From CAYQTE01 sp964420285 (GTDB lineage: Bacteria > Planctomycetota > Phycisphaerae > Tepidisphaerales > Tepidisphaeraceae), in contig CAYQTE010000021.1 of NCBI GenBank assembly GCA_964420285.1, forward strand, positions 1 to 64,000: DNA of 64,000 bases, in the 5' to 3' direction. The notes under the pieces are model-generated. The model was not told the DNA's origin. It did not search any database and worked only from the letters and a program-made list of their open reading frames with translations. Made by a program: the position numbers and the translations under genes. Positions 57,552 through 64,000 of this stretch are shown in pieces. Numbering within the stretch: the first letter of the stretch is position 1; the number at the start of each line of letters is the position of its first letter.

Positions 57552-58961
57552 ATGAGCCAGGACGCACCGAAACCGACTGATCCATTGCCGGCACGGCCCC
57601 AGGCGTCGGCCTCCGAACCGTTGTTCCGCAACAGTCTCTCATCGCGTCGTCTGGGCGGCGACGCCATCCTGCATACACTGACCAGCGGCAGCGCCATAAT
57701 CATCCTGCTCATGGTTGCGGCGCTTCTGATTGTTCTCTTCTTCGCCTCCACGCTGACCATTCGTCAATTCGGCGCGCGGTTCCTGACCAGCCAGGATTGG
57801 CGATATCAGGAGGTCCAGGCCGACAAGCGCGACGCCAGCGGCAACTTTGTCTTCGACGCCGACGGCAACCGTGTCAAGGAAACGCAAGAACCCAGTTTCG
57901 GGGCGCTACCCTTCATTTTCGGAACGGCCGTCTCTTCCGCCATCGCGCTGATCGTTGCCGTCCCCCTGAGCTTCGGCGCTGCCATGTTCCTGGCGCGCGT
58001 CGCGCCGGCGTGGATGGTTCCGCCGGTCTCGTTCCTCATCGAGTTTCTCGCCGCCATACCGAGCATCGCCTACGGAATCTGGGGGTTGTTCGTTCTGGTT
58101 CCCCTGCTGCAGAATTACGTCGAGCCGTGGCTCTTCCGTCAGTTCATGCCCATCCGATCCATCTCCCTGAACAATGCGACGTTCGAGGATCCCAACCCCG
58201 GCGATGGCGCCGCCACGTTCAAGGCGACGATCACGTGGGATACGGACGTGACTTCGCGTGGCACGATCACTTACGTCGGACCCGCGGCCCGTGGAGGCTC
58301 GATCTTCGCCGTCGTCGGCTCGCACACCTACGGCGATGAAGGCACATATCCCGTCAGCGTCGTGGTGACCAAAGACGGCAAGGACTTCGCCACGGTCTCC
58401 CAGGATGTAACCGCCGTCGCCAGGCCGCCCCCGCGGGGAATGCGATGGCTGTTCTTCACGACCAACCCCGTCACGAACCAGCCACAACAGATCGCCACCA
58501 ACGGCCGCGACATGCTCTGCGGCGGCCTGGTGCTGGCGATCATGATCGTGCCGATCATCACCGCCATCAGCCGCGAAATCCTTCGCCAGGTGCCGCGGAA
58601 TCAGATCGAAGGCACGGTCGCCCTGGGCGCCACCTGGTGGCAGAGCTCCAAGGAGATGCTCAAATATTCCCGCAGCGGCCTGTTCGGCGCCGTTATTCTT
58701 GGCCTGGCCCGCGCCGCCGGCGAGACCATGGCCGTCACCATGGTCATCGGCAACAACAACCACATCAGCGCCTCGCTGTTCTCCCCGGGCCAGACGATGG
58801 CCAGCCTGCTGGCCCAGGAATTTCCCGACGCCTCCAGCGCCCTGCAATACTCGGCCCTCAGCGAAGTCGCTTTGATCCTGCTGGTCATGTCCCTGCTGTT
58901 CAACATCGTCGCTCGCTACCTGGTCGTTGGCAAAGGCGGTCGCACCGCTTCGTCGCTTTGA
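57552..58961 (+). CDS. pstC: Phosphate ABC transporter permease PstC with an extra periplasmic domain
   Basis: 469 residues against about 300-340 for typical PstC. The first membrane helix is at about 50-72 (IIILLMVAALLIVLFFA); the permease core has ALPFIFGTAVSSAIALIVAVPLSFGAAMFLA, IEFLAAIPSIAYGIWGLFVLVPLLQNYV and the EAA loop REILRQVPRNQIEGTVALGATWWQSSKEML. Between about 205 and 295 an inserted domain (ATFKATITWDTDVTSRG, GSHTYGDEGTYPVSVVVTKDGKDF) resembles an Ig/PKD fold and lies in the periplasmic loop after the third or fourth helix. It is followed by pstA after 10 bp. Confidence 0.93.
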   Translation: MSQDAPKPTDPLPARPQASASEPLFRNSLSSRRLGGDAILHTLTSGSAIIILLMVAALLIVLFFASTLTIRQFGARFLTSQDWRYQEVQADKRDASGNFVFDADGNRVKETQEPSFGALPFIFGTAVSSAIALIVAVPLSFGAAMFLARVAPAWMVPPVSFLIEFLAAIPSIAYGIWGLFVLVPLLQNYVEPWLFRQFMPIRSISLNNATFEDPNPGDGAATFKATITWDTDVTSRGTITYVGPAARGGSIFAVVGSHTYGDEGTYPVSVVVTKDGKDFATVSQDVTAVARPPPRGMRWLFFTTNPVTNQPQQIATNGRDMLCGGLVLAIMIVPIITAISREILRQVPRNQIEGTVALGATWWQSSKEMLKYSRSGLFGAVILGLARAAGETMAVTMVIGNNNHISASLFSPGQTMASLLAQEFPDASSALQYSALSEVALILLVMSLLFNIVARYLVVGKGGRTASSL

Positions 58962-58971
58962 GACAAACACC

Positions 58972-59979
58972 ATGTCACTGGCCGTTCCCTCCAATCCGAG
59001 CCCGCCGCCGAAACTGGCCCTGACCGGCCGCAGGAACGTTTCCTCGCTGCACAACCGCGTCGCCCGCCTCTTCAGCCATTTCATGCTCGGCGTCTGCATC
59101 GTCTTCACGGTCGTCATCCTTGGCCTGCTGGTGGTCGTCACCGGCTATCTCTTTTCCATCGGCATCGCCAATCTGCATTGGAGCTTCTTCACCAGCGATC
59201 CCATTCCGGTCGGCATGAGCGGCGCTCCCGGCGGTTTACGCCACGCGCTGGTCGGCACTCTCATCCTGATCTTCATGGCCAGCGTCATCGGCGTGCCCGT
59301 CGGCATGGCCACGGGCATCTACCTTTCGGAGTACGACGTCGGCTCCTGGATCGCCAAGCCGGTCCGCTTCATCTGCGACGTGCTGGCCGGCGTGCCGAGC
59401 ATCGTCGTCGGCATTCTCGGATTCCAACTGCTGGTCGCGCCCTTCGGCAGCGGACTCTTTGCCCACATCCCCTACCTGCGGGACATTCAGGGTTGCAACG
59501 CCTGGGCGGGCGCGGCCGCTCTGGCCTTCATCATGATCCCCATCATCGCCCGCACCACCGAAGAGATGCTTCGCCTGGTTCCCGGCAGCTATCGTGAAGC
59601 CTCGATCGCCCTGGGCGCCAGCAAGGCCCGGACCATCTTGCGCGTCGTGGTGCCGTCGGCCACCAGCAGCATTGTCACCGGCGTCATGCTCGCCGTCGCC
59701 CGCGTCGCCGGCGAAACCGCACCGCTGATCTTCACCGCCAACGCCAGCAACTACATGCCCATCGAGTTCGATTCGCATTTCCCCTTCCTCCACGGCATCG
59801 CCGTCAACGGGCCGTTCCCCTCCCTGACCGTACAGGTCTTCCGCGACGCCACCAGCGCCTACCCGGAACTCAACCACCTCGCCTGGAGCGGAATTCTCGT
59901 CCTGATCGCGCTGATCTTCTGTATCAACCTCTCGGTGCGATATGCCACCCGCACCCGCCGCACGCGGGCGCGCAACTGA
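58972..59979 (+). CDS. pstA: Phosphate ABC transporter permease PstA
   Basis: 335 residues from the ATG at 58972; the frame extends into pstC but the 10-bp intergenic start is better. Six membrane segments are seen, with FMLGVCIVFTVVILGLLVVVTGYLF first. Family motifs are LVGTLILIFMASVIGVPVGMATGIYLSEY, DVLAGVPSIVVGILGFQLLV and the EAA loop EEMLRLVPGSYREASIALGASKARTIL. It pairs with PstC for phosphate uptake. The ATPase gene pstB and phoU, normally next, are absent here. Confidence 0.95.
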   Translation: MSLAVPSNPSPPPKLALTGRRNVSSLHNRVARLFSHFMLGVCIVFTVVILGLLVVVTGYLFSIGIANLHWSFFTSDPIPVGMSGAPGGLRHALVGTLILIFMASVIGVPVGMATGIYLSEYDVGSWIAKPVRFICDVLAGVPSIVVGILGFQLLVAPFGSGLFAHIPYLRDIQGCNAWAGAAALAFIMIPIIARTTEEMLRLVPGSYREASIALGASKARTILRVVVPSATSSIVTGVMLAVARVAGETAPLIFTANASNYMPIEFDSHFPFLHGIAVNGPFPSLTVQVFRDATSAYPELNHLAWSGILVLIALIFCINLSVRYATRTRRTRARN

Positions 59980-60052
59980 CGCCCATCCTGCCCGACGCGG
60001 CCTTTGCCCGCCACATCTTGCATTCTTTTGCATTCCCGGCCACCTTCCCGCC

Positions 60053-60081
60053 TTGACTTGTCCGCTGGTGAATCCTAGATT
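60053..60081 (+). promoter_or_regulatory. Sigma-70-like promoter for the Ser/Thr kinase gene
   Basis: TTGACT (60053-60058), 17-bp spacer, TAGATT (60076-60081); start near 60088, giving a leader of about 60 nt before the ATG at 60149. This separates the kinase from the pst operon. Confidence 0.55.
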
Positions 60082-60148
60082 CTACCACGTGTTGTGTCAG
60101 GGCCATAGAATGCACCAATGGCCCCACCCAGGCATCAATTGAGCGTGC

Positions 60149-61429
60149 ATGTCAAAGTCGGAAAGCCAAGTCAGCAGCGGTACCACTAACTTCGACAGCG
60201 AAGTGGGCCGGGTTGTTGTTGAGATGGGACTGGCCACTCGCACCGAAATCGAACACTGCCGCGAATTGCAGAAGCAGTCCAGCGATCCCAACGGCCGCAG
60301 CCTGGCCGATCTTCTGGTTGACAACAGCTTCATCACCGTCAACCAGAGCAAGCGCATCCGCCAGCAGCTCACCGAACGCCAGACCAGCCGCATCCCCGGC
60401 TATCAGATTCTTGGCCAGCTCGGCAAGGGCGCGATGGCGACGGTTTACAAGGCCCGGCAGCTTTCGCTCAATCGCATCGTCGCGGTGAAGATCCTGCCGC
60501 GCAAGATGAACGAGAACCAGGAATTCGTCGAACGCTTCTACAAGGAAGGCCAGGCCGCCGCCCGCCTCAGCCACAACAACATCGTCCAGGCCATCGACGT
60601 CGGTTCCAGTCCCGACGGGCTGCATTACTTCGTCATGGAATACATCGAGGGCAAGACCCTCTACGACGTCATGGCCCCCAAGCCCCAGGGCGACGGCAAG
60701 AGCTTCTCCGAGGCCGAGGCCCTGGACATCTGCATCCAGATCTCCGAGGCCCTGGCCCACGCCCATCAGCGCGGCCTGATCCATCGTGACGTCAAACCCA
60801 AGAACATCATTCTGACTCCCGACGGCGTCGCCAAGCTCACCGACCTGGGCCTGGCCCGCGCCACCGACGACAAGGACGCCGCTGAATCCGAGGCCGGAAA
60901 AGCCTACGGAACTCCCTATTACATCAGCCCCGAACAGATCCGCGGCGATGTCGATATCGACTTCCGCGCTGATATCTATTCGCTGGGCGCGACGCTGTAT
61001 CACCTGGTCACCGGCCGGCCGCCCTTTGAAGGCGATACGCCCAGCGCCGTGATGCACAAGCATCTCAAACAGCCGCTGGTTCCGGCCGATCACATCAACA
61101 CGGCCCTGTCCAGCGGCGTCGGTGAGATCATCGACGTGGCGATGGCCAAGCGCCGCGAGGAACGCTACGAATCGACCGAGCAACTGCTGGAGGATCTGCG
61201 GGCCGTGCGCGCCGGGCAGCCCCCCAGCCACGCGCGACGCCAGGTCGATCTGGAATCCCTGGCCAAGATCGAAGCCACCGGCAAGACCGTGGACATCCTG
61301 CCTTCGCCGCGAGGCGACGACTCCGGCCCCATCTGGTCCAACCCCAAGGTCATGGCCCTGGCCGCGGTGGTTGGCGTGTCCATCGTGGTGAACATCATTC
61401 TGCTGGTGATCCTGCTGATCCACAAATGA
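60149..61429 (+). CDS. Membrane-anchored Hanks-type serine/threonine protein kinase
   Basis: 426 residues. An N-terminal helical region (about 15-78, GRVVVEMGLATRTEIEHCRELQ...DLLVDNSFITVNQSKRI) resembles the domain of GspE/PilB N-terminal type often found on planctomycete kinases. The kinase domain spans about 85-350: the glycine loop LGQLGKGAMATVYKAR, VAVKIL lysine, LIHRDVKPKNIIL catalytic loop, LTDLGLA (DLG in place of DFG) and GTPYYISPEQIRG. One C-terminal membrane helix (VMALAAVVGVSIVVNIILLVILLI) ends the protein, leaving almost nothing outside. Targets are unknown. Confidence 0.93.
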   Translation: MSKSESQVSSGTTNFDSEVGRVVVEMGLATRTEIEHCRELQKQSSDPNGRSLADLLVDNSFITVNQSKRIRQQLTERQTSRIPGYQILGQLGKGAMATVYKARQLSLNRIVAVKILPRKMNENQEFVERFYKEGQAAARLSHNNIVQAIDVGSSPDGLHYFVMEYIEGKTLYDVMAPKPQGDGKSFSEAEALDICIQISEALAHAHQRGLIHRDVKPKNIILTPDGVAKLTDLGLARATDDKDAAESEAGKAYGTPYYISPEQIRGDVDIDFRADIYSLGATLYHLVTGRPPFEGDTPSAVMHKHLKQPLVPADHINTALSSGVGEIIDVAMAKRREERYESTEQLLEDLRAVRAGQPPSHARRQVDLESLAKIEATGKTVDILPSPRGDDSGPIWSNPKVMALAAVVGVSIVVNIILLVILLIHK

Positions 61430-61484
61430 CTCCTCGCCGCGGGGGCGCGGCAATACGCGGCCAACTGCAACCCGGGACAATGAG

Positions 61485-62372
61485 ATGAGCAATCAACCTC
61501 GACTGGCATTTATCGGATTGGGGATCATGGGACAGGCGATGGCGATGCGACTGGTCGAGGCCGATTATCGCCTGACCGTCTACAACCGCACCCGCGCCAA
61601 GGCATCTCCCCTGCTGGCGCGCGGCGCCCGCGCCGCCGCCACCCCCGCCGCCGCCGCCGCCGAGGCCGATGTCGTCTTCATCTGTGTCACCAATACTCCC
61701 GACGTCAAACAGGTCTGCACCGGTCCCGGCGGAATCATCGAATCCGCCAGAGCGGGCCTGGTCGTTGTCGATCACTCGACCATTTCTCCCGAGGCCACCG
61801 TCGCACTCGCCGCCGATTTCGCCGCCAGGGGATCGCTCTTCCTGGACGCACCGGTCAGCGGCGGCGACGTCGGCGCCCAGAACGGCACGCTCTCCATCAT
61901 GGTCGGCGGCGACGGCGCCGCCTTTGAACGCGTCGAACCCGTCCTGCGCCAAATGGGTCAGACCATCACCTACTGCGGCCCCAGCGGCCACGGCCAGCTC
62001 ACCAAGCTCGTCAATCAGATCCTCGTCTCGGTCACCAACCTGGCCGTCTGCGAGGCCCTGGTCTTTGCCCGCAAATACGGCCTGAATCTTGAGAAAACCC
62101 TCGCCGCAGTCGCCGGCGGCGCCGCCGGAAGCTGGCAACTGGCCAATCTCGGTCCCAAGATGATCGAGGGTGATTTCCGGCCCGGCTTCACCATCAGCCT
62201 TCAGCAAAAGGACCTGCACCTGGTTCTCGAAGCTGCCGAACGCACCCACACCTCCCTGGCCGCCACCAGCCTTGTGCATCAGTTTTTCAGCGCCGCCCAG
62301 GCCGCCGGCCACGGGAAGGACGGCACGCAGGCCCTCTACACCGTGGTCGACAAACTCTCCTCGCCGCAATAG
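61485..62372 (+). CDS. NAD(P)-dependent beta-hydroxyacid dehydrogenase (3-hydroxyisobutyrate/tartronate semialdehyde reductase type)
   Basis: 295 residues, the standard length. The Rossmann motif LAFIGLGIMGQAMAMRL lies at the N-terminus, followed by VYNRTRAKA (NADP-leaning Arg), DAPVSGGDVGAQNGTLSIMVGG (substrate motif) and GHGQLTKLVNQI, whose lysine is catalytic. The C-terminal helical domain includes FTISLQQKDLHLVLEAA. It interconverts a 3-hydroxyacid and its semialdehyde; exact substrate undetermined. It starts 55 bp after the kinase stop and could share its transcript. Confidence 0.92.
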   Translation: MSNQPRLAFIGLGIMGQAMAMRLVEADYRLTVYNRTRAKASPLLARGARAAATPAAAAAEADVVFICVTNTPDVKQVCTGPGGIIESARAGLVVVDHSTISPEATVALAADFAARGSLFLDAPVSGGDVGAQNGTLSIMVGGDGAAFERVEPVLRQMGQTITYCGPSGHGQLTKLVNQILVSVTNLAVCEALVFARKYGLNLEKTLAAVAGGAAGSWQLANLGPKMIEGDFRPGFTISLQQKDLHLVLEAAERTHTSLAATSLVHQFFSAAQAAGHGKDGTQALYTVVDKLSSPQ

Positions 62373-62474
62373 GACGCGCGTCGCGCCGTTTGCGTCCTGG
62401 CGACGGGACCGGCCGGATGCGCTTTTCTTCAACAGGGCGTTGAATCTTCCGCCGCCGCCAGCCTATGGTGCAAC

Positions 62475-63083
62475 ATGCCCAAAGAAGACCCTCGCGTGGA
62501 CAATTACATCAGGAAAGCGTCGCCGTTCGCCCGGCCGATTTTGACGCACGTGCGGCGGATCGTGCATGCCAACTGTCCCGATGCTGAAGAAACCCTTAAA
62601 TGGGGAATGCCCGCGTTCATGCACAAGGGCATCCTGTGCATGATGGCGGCGTTCAAGGAACACTGCACGTTCGGATTCTGGCATCCGGCCATGCGCAAGA
62701 ACATCACCACCGGGGACAAGACCGGCAACGCGATGGGACAGTTCGGCCGTGTCGTCAGCCTGTCGGACCTGCCCGGCGATAAGGAATTCGCACGGCTCGT
62801 TCGTTTGGCGGTGGAACTCAACGACAAATCCGACGGCGGCCCGGTCCGGTCGCGACCCAAACCCAAGCCGGCAGCGCAGGTGCCCGAGGACATGGCGGCC
62901 GCGTTGCGCAAACATCCAAAGGCGCAGACCGCGTTTGACGGGTTCCCGCCGAGCCATCGGCGCGAATACATCGAGTGGATCACGCAGGCCAAGCGCCCCG
63001 AGACGCGCGAAAAACGGATGCAGACCATGCTCGAATGGCTGGCCGAGGGGAAATCACGGAATTGGAAATATCAGAAGTGCTGA
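62475..63083 (+). CDS. DUF1801/YdeI (OmpD-associated) family protein
   Basis: 202 residues. The N-terminal 120 match the DUF1801 fold (VDNYIRKASPFARPILTHVRRIVHANCPDAEETLKWGMPAFMHKGILCMMAAFKEHCTFGF), related to frataxin-like/YdhG proteins. The C-terminal 70 match the YdeI bacteriocin-protection motif (AALRKHPKAQTAFDGFPPSHRREYIEWITQAKRPETREKRMQTMLEWLAEGK). The molecular role is unknown. It is preceded by a 100-bp gap and followed by a palindromic repeat. Confidence 0.88.
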   Translation: MPKEDPRVDNYIRKASPFARPILTHVRRIVHANCPDAEETLKWGMPAFMHKGILCMMAAFKEHCTFGFWHPAMRKNITTGDKTGNAMGQFGRVVSLSDLPGDKEFARLVRLAVELNDKSDGGPVRSRPKPKPAAQVPEDMAAALRKHPKAQTAFDGFPPSHRREYIEWITQAKRPETREKRMQTMLEWLAEGKSRNWKYQKC

Positions 63084-63093
63084 TTAAGAAGAT

Positions 63094-63232
63094 GTGAATC
63101 AACCGCAAAGACGCGGTGACGCAAAGGAAGAAGATACGCCGAGAAATCTGCGACAATATGCCTGGACAAATTGCCAAAGTGACCTTGGCGTGAATTTACC
63201 TTGGCGTCATTGCGCCTTTGCGGTTGATTCGC
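63094..63232. repeat. Imperfect palindrome with CAACCGCAAAG arms
   Basis: The left arm GTGAATCAACCGCAAAG (63094-63110) and right arm CTTTGCGGTTGATTCGC (63216-63232) match at 16 of 17 positions when inverted. Similarity continues inward (GACGCAAAGG against GACGCCAAGG). It lies 11 bp after the DUF1801 stop, between convergent genes. It has no coding frame. Confidence 0.75.
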
Positions 63233-63264
63233 ATTGACACACGCGACTCCTCAAGGGAAGGCCG

Positions 63265-63738
63265 CTAAAGACCGTCCAGCAATGCCTGTCGTTTCTCCTG
63301 GAACTCGCGTTGCGAAATAATGCCCTCATCCAGGAGCCGCTGGATATTCGCAAATCGATCCGCATCCGTGACCGGCGACCGGCCCTGCGGCCTGTTAGGT
63401 TCAATGGGAAACCCCTGGCCGCCCCACCGATCCGAAAACACCGCCGCCAGGATCAGGACCGCGCTGGCCACGCGCATGGCCAGCGTGAACAACTGCACGG
63501 CACTCATCAAGAACATGCGATCGCGGTGGGCAAAATCGACAAACCAATGAATGTTCAGGTTGATGACGCACCCAATGGCTATCGCGATTAACTCGGCAGC
63601 GCATCCCAACACCACGAGCCTCCATGCGAATGGAATGGCTGATCTTCTGCGTGCGGCCAGAAAAATACCGAGTACATACACCACCACAAGTGGTACGTCA
63701 TAGACAACAATAAGCATCTGCTGTATTGTCGGCACCAC
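63265..63738 (-). CDS. Four-helix membrane protein with C-terminal SHOCT domain
   Basis: Up to 157 residues; a GTG start is at 63738, with a downstream ATG (63717) possible. There are three to four membrane segments (MLIVVYDVPLVVVYVLGIFLAA, LVVLGCAAELIAIAIGCVI, FLMSAVQLFTLAMRVASAVLILAAVF). The last 30 residues, DADRFANIQRLLDEGIISQREFQEKRQALLDGL, form a SHOCT (short C-terminal) domain, thought to mediate oligomerisation. The function is unknown. It lies 21 bp downstream of the gene that runs off the window. Confidence 0.82.
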   Translation of the reverse strand: MVPTIQQMLIVVYDVPLVVVYVLGIFLAARRRSAIPFAWRLVVLGCAAELIAIAIGCVINLNIHWFVDFAHRDRMFLMSAVQLFTLAMRVASAVLILAAVFSDRWGGQGFPIEPNRPQGRSPVTDADRFANIQRLLDEGIISQREFQEKRQALLDGL

Positions 63739-63759
63739 ATCACCTGGGACTCGGCGGCT

Positions 63760-64000
63760 TCAGTTCCCCGGCATCGTCGCCGGGGGCGCACCTGCGCCGC
63801 GCGGGGCACGGGCGCCGCCGCGAGCGGCGCCGGCACCGCCGCCACTGAGGTCGACCGGCACTTTGAAATCGTCCGGCATCGGGACGGGATGGTTCACGTC
63901 AAACGTGCCGGTATCGTCGACCAGGTATTTCGCAAGATCGAGCTTGCCGGACTTGATTCCCTCGACGACGCAGCGGGACAGCACGTATCCGCCGTAATTG
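63760..64000 (-). CDS. C-terminal end of a probable SGNH/GDSL esterase (rhamnogalacturonan acetylesterase-like), partial
   Basis: The frame is open to the window edge. The visible part, NYGGYVLSRCVVEGIKSGKL...LAKYLVDDTGTFDVNHPVPMPDDFKVP, matches the end of rhamnogalacturonan-acetylesterase-type SGNH hydrolases, which have an HxNxYG(A/G)Y..A..V catalytic-histidine segment, then LAKYL and FDP.HPDP. A Gly/Ala/Arg-rich tail of about 30 residues follows (GGGAGAARGGARAPRG). The catalytic histidine itself lies just outside the window, so the assignment is tentative. Confidence 0.55.
   Translation of the reverse strand, partial: NYGGYVLSRCVVEGIKSGKLDLAKYLVDDTGTFDVNHPVPMPDDFKVPVDLSGGGAGAARGGARAPRGAGAPPATMPGN

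Noticed and set aside
57552..58961. The long PstC as a fusion of two permeases
   Set aside because: The extra length is a soluble beta-rich insert, and only one set of permease motifs is present.

Overview
The window is GC-rich, densely coded bacterial DNA that looks chromosomal. The most likely source is a planctomycete, probably of the class Phycisphaerae. The evidence for that is a secreted S53 protease with an N-terminal LEPR-x-LL motif and a C-terminal dockerin-like repeat pair, a PilM-type protein fused to a long C-terminal extension and followed by two large membrane-anchored proteins, a dnaG-rpoD pair, LpxD (lipid A, so a diderm envelope), FliN, and many dispersed intergenic palindromes. 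The taxonomic call is inference; no rRNA is present.

Layout. 1-9717 (minus strand) is an eight-gene sugar-nucleotide operon, transcribed from 9717 down to 409: heptose-7-phosphate-type GHMP kinase, split transketolase (N and C subunits), three NAD-dependent epimerase/dehydratases, a B12-binding radical SAM enzyme and an aldo/keto reductase. Divergent from it (9952-11657, plus) are a fourth epimerase and a sugar-1-phosphate nucleotidyltransferase. Two large glycosyltransferase fusions follow (11668-15938, minus), then a Fur-family repressor and an ABC exporter pair (15978-18674). Together these suggest synthesis and transfer of a GDP-heptose-like or other modified sugar onto a surface glycan. 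The transketolase gene carries a 100-N scaffold gap flanked by identical 55-nt ends, which is an assembly artefact, and an in-frame repeat insertion.

18788-26702 holds tRNA-Val, a Cof-type HAD phosphatase, aspS, a GH113-like hydrolase, a polyprenyl diphosphate synthase, a cysteine desulfurase and truD. 26819-33202 holds a DinB-like protein, the pilM-led three-gene pilus or secretion module and a lone sdhB. 33209-46868 holds DedA, the S53 protease, thiL-tsaE, DUF2442, a membrane protein, lpxD, xylB, a Uma2 nuclease, a PHP-glycosyltransferase fusion and a lone nuoA.

46869-48437 is a gene-poor island with a full-length palindromic element, a promoter-terminator-bounded candidate small RNA and a diverged copy of the repeat that opens the window. 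48438-53831 holds a pseudopilin-like protein, dnaG-rpoD with a clear sigma-70 promoter and long leader, and fliN. 54068-64000 holds a PQQ-propeller protein bracketed by two copies of a 97-nt structured element, a GGQ release-factor-like protein, pstS-pstC-pstA (no pstB), a Ser/Thr kinase, a beta-hydroxyacid dehydrogenase, a DUF1801/YdeI protein, a SHOCT membrane protein and the C-terminal end of a probable SGNH esterase.

The most unusual content is the repeat landscape: a 220-bp terminal-inverted-repeat element (five copies or fragments, one fused in frame into transketolase), GGTGACNN octamer arrays, a 97-nt two-hairpin element, a 165-bp dispersed repeat and two further long palindromes. The candidate small RNA and several domain fusions also stand out. 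All calls were made by eye; no database search was run.
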